Part shown: positions 30,815 through 36,731 of the stretch, one piece after another | Position numbering within the stretch: position 1 is the first letter of the stretch | How the letters are laid out: each line of letters begins with the position of its first letter | Source: a virus | Reading direction: 5' to 3' (one strand) | Virus record (IMG/VR): IMGVR_UViG_3300044491_001809 | Location: 1-36,731 of that record | DNA length: 36,731 nt | The notes under the pieces: generated by a model | Database searches by the model: none | What the model saw: only the letters and a program-made list of their open reading frames with translations | Told to the model about the DNA's origin: nothing | Translations under genes and position numbers: made by a program

Positions 30815-31358
30815 GTGAAACATTTGCCAAATTCCACTCTTTTGGTAGGTTCCAATCAAAGGTATTGTATATTCTAAATGTTGTTTCTGGAAACCATTCG
30901 AACACTTTGGCTATTTGATACACCCAATAACTGTGATCAACTGCGTGTGAATCTGCACTGTTATAACCTTCAGTGCCTTTGTATATGTTATTAACTTTGT
31001 TATCTGTACTATACAGATCAAACCCTACTAGGTTAACTGTTTCTTTCCATTCATATGCTAATCTTACTCCTAACAGAACTGCATACGGTCCACTACCCCA
31101 ATGAAAAGGATCGTCCATTCTTTCTGTTCCTTTTTCTACTAAGTCAGGTAATGCTAATACACCTAATTCTTCGTTCCAACGTTGTCTTGTGTATATAGTA
31201 TCGTGATGTGGTAATGCTTGTTTGACCATACGTTTATCACAACAAACTAAGTGTTGTACGTAATGATCTCTAAATATTGCATTACAGCCTACCTTTTCTT
31301 GATAGACTTTATCGAGGGGAAGTCCTTTACGGCTGACACCGTTTCCAATTACTAACAT
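30792..31358 (-). CDS. Unknown phage protein, Rossmann-like, 188 aa
   Basis: The start MLVIGNGVSRKGLPLDKV resembles the first strand and turn of DUF115-like and glycan-related Rossmann proteins, followed by VGCNAIFRDHYVQHLVCCDK, a second beta-alpha unit that ends in an acidic residue, and VNLVGFDLYS, a typical later strand. Two Trp/Tyr-rich segments follow (SYWVYQIAKVFEWFP). No membrane segment. It sits next to the glycosyltransferase cassette but is upstream of its promoter. A glycan or sugar-related function is possible; confidence in any assignment is low. Confidence 0.7.
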   Translation of the reverse strand: MLVIGNGVSRKGLPLDKVYQEKVGCNAIFRDHYVQHLVCCDKRMVKQALPHHDTIYTRQRWNEELGVLALPDLVEKGTERMDDPFHWGSGPYAVLLGVRLAYEWKETVNLVGFDLYSTDNKVNNIYKGTEGYNSADSHAVDHSYWVYQIAKVFEWFPETTFRIYNTFDWNLPKEWNLANVSLDIIDNL

Positions 31359-31362
31359 AAAT

Positions 31363-31680
31363 TTATTTAGTAGGTTTGGTGTCGTGTATTTCTTTACTAA
31401 TCTTTTTAAACTCTTCTCTAACTTCGCCTAAATTTTTACTTGCTCTATGTAGTGTTTGTACTAACAGTCTAATAGTGTATATTGTCCAGAACCACCAAGT
31501 TACTGCTGTTACAGCAAACACTGCCAGTGCCGCATAAAATGCCTCTTTCCAATCTATAATGCCTAAACATACTAATCCTAAAGCAAATACTAGGAATACA
31601 ATTGGCACAACTCGTGCGAACATATCCCAGATTGCTACCTGAGCCTCTATCTTTTCAATTTTTTTTTTATCTATTGTCAT
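31363..31680 (-). CDS. Small membrane protein with C-terminal helix, 105 aa
   Basis: Two hydrophobic segments (about residues 24-42 and 46-72: VVPIVFLVFALGLVCLGI and AALAVFAVTAVTWWFW) form a hairpin, flanked by a Lys-rich N-terminus and a charged helical C-terminus of about 35 residues that could form a coiled coil on the cytoplasmic side. The topology would suit a holin or a membrane anchor, but no family match is recognised. It is preceded by a late octamer (31739-31746), a perfect 8-bp stem hairpin (31711-31729), and a GAGG Shine-Dalgarno. Confidence 0.7.
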   Translation of the reverse strand: MTIDKKKIEKIEAQVAIWDMFARVVPIVFLVFALGLVCLGIIDWKEAFYAALAVFAVTAVTWWFWTIYTIRLLVQTLHRASKNLGEVREEFKKISKEIHDTKPTK

Positions 31681-31710
31681 TTATTTTGCCTCTTTATGGT
31701 TGAATACTAA

Positions 31711-31729
31711 TGTAAACTGATAGTTTACA
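31711..31729. promoter_or_regulatory. Perfect 8-bp inverted repeat in the 5' leader of the 105-aa membrane protein gene
   Basis: TGTAAACT-GAT-AGTTTACA, an exact 8-bp inverted repeat with a 3-base loop. It lies ten bases after the CATAAATA octamer (31739-31746), so it would be at or near the 5' end of the transcript. There is no T-run after it on the minus strand, so a terminator is unlikely. A 5' stabilising hairpin or a protein-binding operator is more likely. Confidence 0.5.
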
Positions 31730-31738
31730 ACCGCATAA

Positions 31739-31746
31739 TATTTATG
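31739..31746 (-). promoter_or_regulatory. Late promoter, CATAAATA
   Basis: Minus-strand octamer in the 93-base gap between the fibre-like gene (ends 31774) and the 105-aa membrane protein gene (starts 31680). Confidence 0.5.
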
Positions 31747-31773
31747 AACTTTTTCTATAGATTAAATTGTAAC

Positions 31774-32193
31774 TTAACCAGAAATTGTACCAAAAGATCG
31801 CCACTCACCTGGAGTGCCTGTCCTAATACAAATCCAACCTAAATTACCGCCGGGAGCAGGTGCATCATGCCATACAATGTCACCTTGATTAAAAAGACCT
31901 ATAGTTGGAATACTATTACCAACTTCCATCTTTTTATTTTGAAATCTAACTGGTCCGTTAGTTTCCAGAGATATGCCGTTTGTTACTGCTGATACCCCAA
32001 TACCTACACTACCTTCAAATACAGTGTCTGTAGTACCTTGTACTTTAAGTGTGCCAGCGCCGTCGATAATAAGTCTTGATGACGTATCGTCTCCTGCGAT
32101 TGTGTTAATTGATAGAAGTGCATTACTTAGACTGTTAAGTCCTTCTTTAATTGCAAGAACGTTGTCTGCACTTATGTTTACTAATGCTGTCAT
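31774..32193 (-). CDS. Fibre-like structural protein, 139 aa, paralogue of the upstream protein
   Basis: ATG at 32193 overlaps the stop of the upstream gene (ATGA); the frame opens further but deep inside that gene, so I take this start. The N-terminus MTALVNISADNVLAIKEGLN is a short helix with the NxxxxxEGL pattern of the upstream protein. The last ~55 residues (RFQNKKMEVGNSIPTIGLFN, NQGDIVWHD, GWICIRTGTPGEWRSFG) match the end of the upstream protein almost position for position. It looks like a short paralogue made of the two termini of the longer one. Probably a minor fibre or appendage component. Confidence 0.75.
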   Translation of the reverse strand: MTALVNISADNVLAIKEGLNSLSNALLSINTIAGDDTSSRLIIDGAGTLKVQGTTDTVFEGSVGIGVSAVTNGISLETNGPVRFQNKKMEVGNSIPTIGLFNQGDIVWHDAPAPGGNLGWICIRTGTPGEWRSFGTISG

Positions 32194-33257
32194 GCTTCTA
32201 TCTTCCCAAATCTTTTCCATGTACCAGGTGTACCACTTGCTACACAGACCCAACCCATGTAACCATCTGCTACTGGATTACTGTCATATACAATATCACC
32301 TTGGTTGTTATTTCCTGTAGTAGGCATTTCATTACCTACTGCTAATCTTTTGTCTGCAAATCTAATAGCACCTGCTACTTGTAGATCTACATCATCACCT
32401 GGATACTGTACTTTAATACCTAATGTGCCTTTTACTTCAACTCCGCCTTGTTCTTTAATAACAATACGTTCTTTGTTGTCAGTAATTAAACTCATTTTAC
32501 TTGTAGTATATGCACCTACTCTAACGTGATCAAACTCAGGATCAACTACAAACTCTGCTTCGTTACTTGCTACACTTAATTGTGCATTAGGTGCTTCAGC
32601 ACCAATAGCAAAACGCATTGTTCCACTGTCGTATGTAACAAACTCATCAACACTTAGATCGCCTGCAATACGTAGACCATTAAGTGTGCCTACAGTTTCA
32701 AGTTCACTGTGCTTAACAGTAACACCTAGTTTGTCTGCACTTAATACAGGAATATTATCTATTTCAATTACTGCATTTCTATGTAGATCAATTGTATTAC
32801 TAATGTAAAATCTATCTCCACGCCATACAATTTGTTTAGTTGCTTGGCCTTCTTGTCTCCATTGCATACCCATCATGTCGATGGTTCCGCCTTGAGCAGT
32901 AAAGTCAATATTTTGTGTAACTTTTTGTGTTGAACTTAGTTCTTCAACATGCAAACTTCCAACAGTTAATGATCCTTGTACGTTTAATCCACCACTAACA
33001 TCAACATCACCAATTAAGTTATCAGTATCAATACTACCTACTGTAATAAGATCGTCTTCTACAAGCAGACTATTTCTAGTTGCTTTATCAGTAATACCTG
33101 TACTTCTTAATAGTGTGATTTTACCACCATGAATTGCATTACCGCTAATACTGTTTACTACTGCGGGTGGCATTTCTGCGGCTTGTGTGTTTGCTATAGT
33201 CTCAACAGTCGTTGCTAAACGTGCGAGACCTTCTCTAATATTGTCTATCTGGCTCAT
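32190..33257 (-). CDS. Fibre-like structural protein, 355 aa
   Basis: Begins MSQIDNIREGLARLATTVET, a likely coiled-coil trimerisation start, followed by beta-rich Asp/Val/Gly repeats typical of phage fibres and appendages (GSIDTDNLIGDVDVSGGLNV, then QGSLTVGSL). The end (IRFADKRLAVGNEMPTTGNN then NQGDIVYD, GWVCVASGTPGTWKRFG) is shared with the downstream paralogue. The ATG at 33257 lies exactly five bases after a GATAAATA octamer and has no Shine-Dalgarno; a TTG at 33272 in frame is the other candidate start. Structural role is inferred from composition. Confidence 0.75.
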   Translation of the reverse strand: MSQIDNIREGLARLATTVETIANTQAAEMPPAVVNSISGNAIHGGKITLLRSTGITDKATRNSLLVEDDLITVGSIDTDNLIGDVDVSGGLNVQGSLTVGSLHVEELSSTQKVTQNIDFTAQGGTIDMMGMQWRQEGQATKQIVWRGDRFYISNTIDLHRNAVIEIDNIPVLSADKLGVTVKHSELETVGTLNGLRIAGDLSVDEFVTYDSGTMRFAIGAEAPNAQLSVASNEAEFVVDPEFDHVRVGAYTTSKMSLITDNKERIVIKEQGGVEVKGTLGIKVQYPGDDVDLQVAGAIRFADKRLAVGNEMPTTGNNNQGDIVYDSNPVADGYMGWVCVASGTPGTWKRFGKIEA

Positions 33258-33262
33258 GTAAG

Positions 33263-33270
33263 TATTTATC
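33263..33270 (-). promoter_or_regulatory. Late promoter, GATAAATA, abutting an ATG
   Basis: Minus-strand octamer that overlaps the TGA stop of the 435-aa gene and ends five bases before the ATG at 33257. It predicts a leaderless or nearly leaderless message, as at 26963-26970. Confidence 0.5.
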
Positions 33271-34576
33271 AACTTACCTTCATAAGCACTGTATCCGCAT
33301 TAATTCTACCGTTGAGCTTGATATCTACTGCATTGATATCTTCAAGGAAAGTACGTAGTTTTACCTTACCTGCTTCTTTAAACTCTTTAAGTTTTTCTTC
33401 AGGTTTACGCAGTGTCTTTTGTACACTTTCGGCTTCGTTGAATCCTATAATAGTTGTACCTTTTACACTAAGTCCACTACCTTCACGTTGCATACCTTGT
33501 GGATCTATATTTTTAGCAACATACTTTCCAATCTTACGTGTCTTAACATTAAACACCCAAAGTTCGTTAGCATATATAATCTCTACAGGATTAATACTTG
33601 CAAGACTGTTCTTGTTATCTACCTTACAATATTTCAACTTTTCAACTAGTTTCTCAGCACTCTTAGGCTTACGTTTTCTAGTCTTACGTGTTGCTTTACT
33701 TGTATCAACAACAAGTTGACAAGCCATTTGTATATTGCCTAATGCTTCTAGTATCTTTTTAACATCGTCTTTGCTAAGATGTGCATATGCTTCTTTAAGT
33801 TGCTCTAACATGTCTTGTGCATGTTCGTCCATTTTAGCAATCTTTGCCTTGCTAGGAAAATTTAGTAGTTCATTATACTCGGATATTTCTCCGTCATAGA
33901 AACTAGAAATCTTACGTGCATGAGCTTGTGTCACTGAGAAGTTTTGGAAGTGTTCTTTAAAATTAAACCCTTTAGGGTTGAACGACTTTGGGTCTGTTAT
34001 CCACCCATCTAGCCATTCTTCTATTGCTTCTGATTGTATATTAACTTGTTCTCTAATACGTTCTTGTATTGTAGGTTGATGTACTTTTGCTTTTTCTTCT
34101 TCTACTTCTTTCTTTTGTGTAAGAAGATAAGCACCTTGTTGCATTGCTTCTTCAATACGAGCTTTTAAAAACTTTGATGCAGGAGCAGTATTCCCCATAG
34201 TACCCGGAAGTGAGGACCAATACTCGTCATGCTTTTTATTATAGTCAGGCATGCCGTTCATTAGCAGTTTAGCAGTAATACCAGCAGTAACACTTAATGC
34301 ATGTGTAGGTGCGGCTCTTACTTGTTTTACCTGTTCTTTTGTGTAACCGTTCTTTTCCATCCAAGCACCGACCGCAGGATATAAATCTGCTGGCTTGTAG
34401 TTTTGATAATACCAATCTCGTGCATGTTGTGCCGCACGATGGTATTGTTCGCCGGTCCATTCTTCCCAACCTTCCCAGCTAGGTTCTGTCATTTTAGCGC
34501 CGCGTCTTAACCGTGGTGCACCGCGAGCCACTTTTTTCTTAACAGCTCTACCTGTGATTTTATTAACTCTAGCCAT
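33269..34576 (-). CDS. Conserved phage protein of unknown function, 435 aa
   Basis: The first ~28 residues are strongly basic (MARVNKITGRAVKKKVARGA), like a nucleic-acid-binding or disordered arm. A Trp-rich segment follows (SWEGWEEWTGEQYHRAAQHA), then long charged helices with coiled-coil character (about residues 155-300), a Lys/Arg patch (ATRKTRKRKPKSAEKLVEKL), and a beta-rich last third with FNVKTRKIGKYVAKN. No catalytic motif is recognised. It has its own strong promoter (34603-34631) and AAAGGAG Shine-Dalgarno, so it is probably expressed early, unlike the fibre-like gene downstream. DNA or RNA binding is a guess from charge. Confidence 0.75.
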   Translation of the reverse strand: MARVNKITGRAVKKKVARGAPRLRRGAKMTEPSWEGWEEWTGEQYHRAAQHARDWYYQNYKPADLYPAVGAWMEKNGYTKEQVKQVRAAPTHALSVTAGITAKLLMNGMPDYNKKHDEYWSSLPGTMGNTAPASKFLKARIEEAMQQGAYLLTQKKEVEEEKAKVHQPTIQERIREQVNIQSEAIEEWLDGWITDPKSFNPKGFNFKEHFQNFSVTQAHARKISSFYDGEISEYNELLNFPSKAKIAKMDEHAQDMLEQLKEAYAHLSKDDVKKILEALGNIQMACQLVVDTSKATRKTRKRKPKSAEKLVEKLKYCKVDNKNSLASINPVEIIYANELWVFNVKTRKIGKYVAKNIDPQGMQREGSGLSVKGTTIIGFNEAESVQKTLRKPEEKLKEFKEAGKVKLRTFLEDINAVDIKLNGRINADTVLMKVS

Positions 34577-34602
34577 GTGCCACTCCTTTAATGTGTATAA
34601 AC

Positions 34603-34631
34603 AGTATATAGCCGACTTGTTAAAAAGTCAA
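34603..34631 (-). promoter_or_regulatory. Sigma70-type promoter (TTGACT-N17-TATACT)
   Basis: -35 at 34626-34631 and -10 at 34603-34608 with a 17-base spacer on the minus strand, in the 58-base gap before the 435-aa gene. Each hexamer has one mismatch to consensus. Its upstream AATAATGCTTGAC is shared with the promoter at 28703-28731. Confidence 0.7.
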
Positions 34632-34634
34632 GCA

Positions 34635-35390
34635 TTATTGGAAACTTTTCTTTTGATGGAAAGCTCGTTTGTACATATTGTGTAGAAATAAATTTAATTT
34701 ACTAGACCTTGACGGCTTCTTATAACTTAAAGAACTTTTCCACTCGTCTCTTTTGAAGGGGATAACTTGTATTAAAGGTTGTCCTACTTTTAGTTGTGCT
34801 ACAGGATCTTTTAGAAATCCTGGAAAGTACATTGTATTCATATCAATTACATCGCAGTCTATTATAGCAGGAAGCAAAGTAAATTCTGATTCAAAATGAT
34901 AGAATGGTTGCATGAACAAACAGCTATAACCTTTAGGAACTTTTATTCTCCAAGGTAATGCAATTTTAAAGTAAGACTTTTTTGTACCTTGTATAGGAAC
35001 TGGGCACTGTGCATGAGAATGACCATTGCCGGGGTGTGTCATATGATTTTGAAGTTCAAAGAACTTACCTATTTCTTCTACAGGATAAACTACTTCAATT
35101 TGTTGTTCATCGTCAAGATTATAACTTGTACCAATAATTTCTTGTTCAAACGCATTAGGAATAATATATCCAGATGTAATTAAATCTCGTGCAGGCATGC
35201 AACCTGCAATAGTTGGAACACCATTTATATCATTTGCACTTAAATTTCTATACCATTCTGGTAGTGCATCTTTGGCAGGCACTATAGGAAAATGTTTTAG
35301 AACATTTTTATCTCCACATATAAATTCAATTTCTTTTGTGTTACTCATTCGTGGTTCCCAACCAGCAGGAAATTGCCATCCATTATTCAT
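34635..35390 (-). CDS. Phage protein of unknown function, about 251 aa
   Basis: Start uncertain: ATG at 35390 overlaps the upstream stop (ATGAATAA), an ATG at 35408 adds six residues, and an ATG at 35348 (MSNTKEIEFICGD) gives a shorter form. Seen: PEWYRNLS, a central HMTHPGNGHSHAQCPVP rich in His, ALPWRIKVPKGYSCLFMQPFYH, and VGQPLIQVIPFKRDEW. The PxGYS...P and Gxx-hxQ-h-P-hxR-xxW pattern resembles a widespread bacterial and phage family of unknown function (possibly DUF6065-like). The His/Cys segment may bind metal. It lies between a membrane protein and the promoter at 34603-34631. Confidence 0.65.
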   Translation of the reverse strand: MNNGWQFPAGWEPRMSNTKEIEFICGDKNVLKHFPIVPAKDALPEWYRNLSANDINGVPTIAGCMPARDLITSGYIIPNAFEQEIIGTSYNLDDEQQIEVVYPVEEIGKFFELQNHMTHPGNGHSHAQCPVPIQGTKKSYFKIALPWRIKVPKGYSCLFMQPFYHFESEFTLLPAIIDCDVIDMNTMYFPGFLKDPVAQLKVGQPLIQVIPFKRDEWKSSLSYKKPSRSSKLNLFLHNMYKRAFHQKKSFQ

Positions 35391-35898
35391 GCTCCCCGCC
35401 GGGGTCATTTGGATCTAATGGAACTTTTTTAGCATTGCCTTTTTCATCTCGCCAGATAGTATATGTTCTACCTCTGCCATATGAGTGATAGCCACTCATA
35501 AAATTAAATGCACCAGGTTTCCTTTTTGCTGTTTCAAATGTTGCTACTGTAACTGCAATGGCTCCTAGTAGTAGTGTGTGTAGCACCATACTGAATACAC
35601 CCATATACATGCTACCTACAATAATACCAAAAACTGTACACCACATCCATGCAAGTACCTGCATAATCATATGCCGTGTGCTAAAGTCTGGAATGGAACT
35701 TAGAGGATTTCTTTTATCATCCATTACACTGTTCCAACAATCATAAACCCATTCTCTCATTGAGAATACTCCTTTTTCAAATGTTACTTTCTTAGGGTAA
35801 TGAGCATCTGCTACATCACGATAATCAATAGCATCATAAACGTCCTTAAACATTTGTGACACCTTGTGTGTTTTGAAGTATGCCGTTACTCTATACAT
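35383..35898 (-). CDS. Two-pass membrane protein, 171 aa, unknown function
   Basis: The soluble N-terminal ~70 residues (MYRVTAYFKTHKVSQMFKDV start) are followed by two hydrophobic segments at about 76-97 and 100-120 (VLAWMWCTVFGIIVGSMYMG and VLHTLLLGAIAVTVATF), then a Gly/Tyr/Arg-rich tail ending in Asp/Pro/Gly. No signal peptide. It shares one base with the ligase gene stop. It is co-directional with the ligase and probably co-transcribed. Function unknown. Confidence 0.7.
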   Translation of the reverse strand: MYRVTAYFKTHKVSQMFKDVYDAIDYRDVADAHYPKKVTFEKGVFSMREWVYDCWNSVMDDKRNPLSSIPDFSTRHMIMQVLAWMWCTVFGIIVGSMYMGVFSMVLHTLLLGAIAVTVATFETAKRKPGAFNFMSGYHSYGRGRTYTIWRDEKGNAKKVPLDPNDPGGEHE

Positions 35899-36731
35899 TA
35901 AATTTTCTCACCAGCTTGAAATCCACGAAACGTTTTGAACCTTGGAAATCTCAAACTGTAAGTGTCACTGTCTTGTGACTTAGTTCTTGCGTCAGCTCTA
36001 ATTTCAATTAGCTGACCAATGAGACTAGAACGTTCAGTCCAGTACTCATCACGTTGAGCGTCAGTGAAACCGCTCCCACAGTTAAGGCGATAATTGTATC
36101 CATCGTCTTCTCCTTCTACTATTACGGCACCTAGTCTTCCCGCATTACGTCCAGTGCCTTCCTCGACGTCTACGACTTTTAGTGTAATTTCAATAAAAGG
36201 TTTTGCTTTAAGCCAAGCATGTGTTCGTTTACATTCGTAGGGTGCATCAATATCTTTGATCATAACACCTTCATAACCACCGTCTACAGCCGTCTTATTA
36301 AGCTCTACAAAGCGTCTATTGCCTTCATCAGTACTTAGGTCCACCTCTTCCCATTCACACGCTGTAACGTGCTCTAAGAGGTCTTCATTCTCTAGTACCC
36401 AATATTTGACTAAGTTACTACGATATGTTTGTGGCTTATCCCAACCACCTTCTAAAAAGTCTTTCAACGGAATAAAGTCAAACAAGTGTAGTACTGAGTC
36501 AGTTGCGGCCTTGCCGTCTTTTCTATGTACTTGCTTCATAAGGTCTTGAAAGTCTTTGCTCATTACTTCACCGTCTAGTACACAATCATATGGACTAGGC
36601 TTACGTTCTAGTACTGCTTCGATCTCTTCGATGATGTGTGGGAAGTTATGAAACTGTTTACCATTACGACTAAACAATTCTACCTTGCCTGAACGACATA
36701 TAGCTAATACTCTTACACCATCTAGTTTAAC
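35898..36731 (-). CDS. 30: ATP-dependent DNA ligase (partial, N-terminus off the window)
   Basis: Seals nicks in phage DNA; T4 gene 30 equivalent. Reading the frame to the window edge shows KLDG at residues 2-5 of the visible part, the adenylation motif I (KxDG) with the catalytic lysine. Further: LFSRNGKQF (motif Ia), CVLDGEVMS (motif III region), GGYEGVMIKDIDAPYE (motif IV), AWLKAKPF (motif V), then an OB-fold with GRLGAVIVEG, GSGFTDAQRDEYW and LRFPRFKTFR (C-terminal ligase motifs). About 278 residues are visible; roughly 200 more would be expected upstream. It overlaps the membrane protein gene by one base. Confidence 0.93.
   Translation of the reverse strand, partial: VKLDGVRVLAICRSGKVELFSRNGKQFHNFPHIIEEIEAVLERKPSPYDCVLDGEVMSKDFQDLMKQVHRKDGKAATDSVLHLFDFIPLKDFLEGGWDKPQTYRSNLVKYWVLENEDLLEHVTACEWEEVDLSTDEGNRRFVELNKTAVDGGYEGVMIKDIDAPYECKRTHAWLKAKPFIEITLKVVDVEEGTGRNAGRLGAVIVEGEDDGYNYRLNCGSGFTDAQRDEYWTERSSLIGQLIEIRADARTKSQDSDTYSLRFPRFKTFRGFQAGEKI

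Noticed and set aside
31711-31729. Hairpin considered as an intrinsic terminator for the upstream fibre-like gene
   Set aside because: No T-run follows on the minus strand, and it lies after the late promoter of the next gene; a 5' leader element is a better fit.
1-36731. tRNA genes, integrase, insertion sequence or CRISPR array
   Set aside because: None was seen. Gaps between genes are under about 130 bases and are occupied by promoters and hairpins, but a tRNA scan could not be run.

Overview
The window is a compact, AT-rich stretch of a lytic T4-like marine myovirus genome, of the type that infects SAR11 bacteria or picocyanobacteria. Support comes from a T4 gp44-type clamp loader, a DexA-type exonuclease, a gp31/GroES-like co-chaperonin, an ATP-dependent DNA ligase, PhoH, ThyX, MazG, UvdE, an A-type Fe-S protein, giant modular fibre proteins and many NATAAATA late promoters of the T4/cyanophage kind. 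The host cannot be fixed from this window. No photosynthesis gene is present. A 7Fe ferredoxin of FdxA type leans weakly towards an alphaproteobacterial host. Nearly all genes are on the minus strand; only phoH and one zinc-ribbon gene are on the plus strand.

Layout. 1-2021: truncated GH19 endolysin, a 50-aa zinc-ribbon protein and two unknown proteins, under late-type promoters. 2155-2877: phoH (+). 2882-7312: an operon read from a near-perfect sigma70-type promoter at 7341-7369. It holds two tiny membrane proteins, DexA-like exonuclease, gp44, an APS-kinase-like P-loop protein, a nucleotidyltransferase, 7Fe ferredoxin, parvulin PPIase, a 2OG-oxygenase-like protein and ThyX. 7366-10147: HAD phosphatase, MazG, a small helical protein, gp31-like co-chaperonin, a low-complexity protein, a stand-alone piece of a DNA polymerase III alpha-like protein, and a small coiled-coil protein. 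10149-26588: 16 kb of virion genes, including an Ig-like protein, several fibre proteins that share an N-terminal module, a subtilisin-family protease with a very large insertion, and a 2400-aa protein. 26592-28661: IscA-like protein, a zinc-ribbon protein on the opposite strand, small proteins and UvdE. 28658-31358: phosphomannomutase, glycosyltransferase, QueD-like protein and an unknown Rossmann-like protein, mostly under a second strong sigma70-type promoter. 31363-36731: a small membrane protein, two paralogous fibre-like proteins, a 435-aa unknown, an unknown, a membrane protein and the truncated DNA ligase.

Regulation can be read at two levels. At least four strong TTGACA-N17-TATAAT type promoters sit at gene ends and head the replication/metabolism genes; three of them share flanking bases. 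NATAAATA octamers head the structural genes. At two genes the octamer ends exactly five bases before the ATG and no Shine-Dalgarno is visible, which predicts leaderless or nearly leaderless late mRNAs. No tRNA, CRISPR array, integrase or insertion sequence was seen. Genes are packed with ATGA and TAATG overlaps, and no gene-free stretch exceeds about 130 bases.
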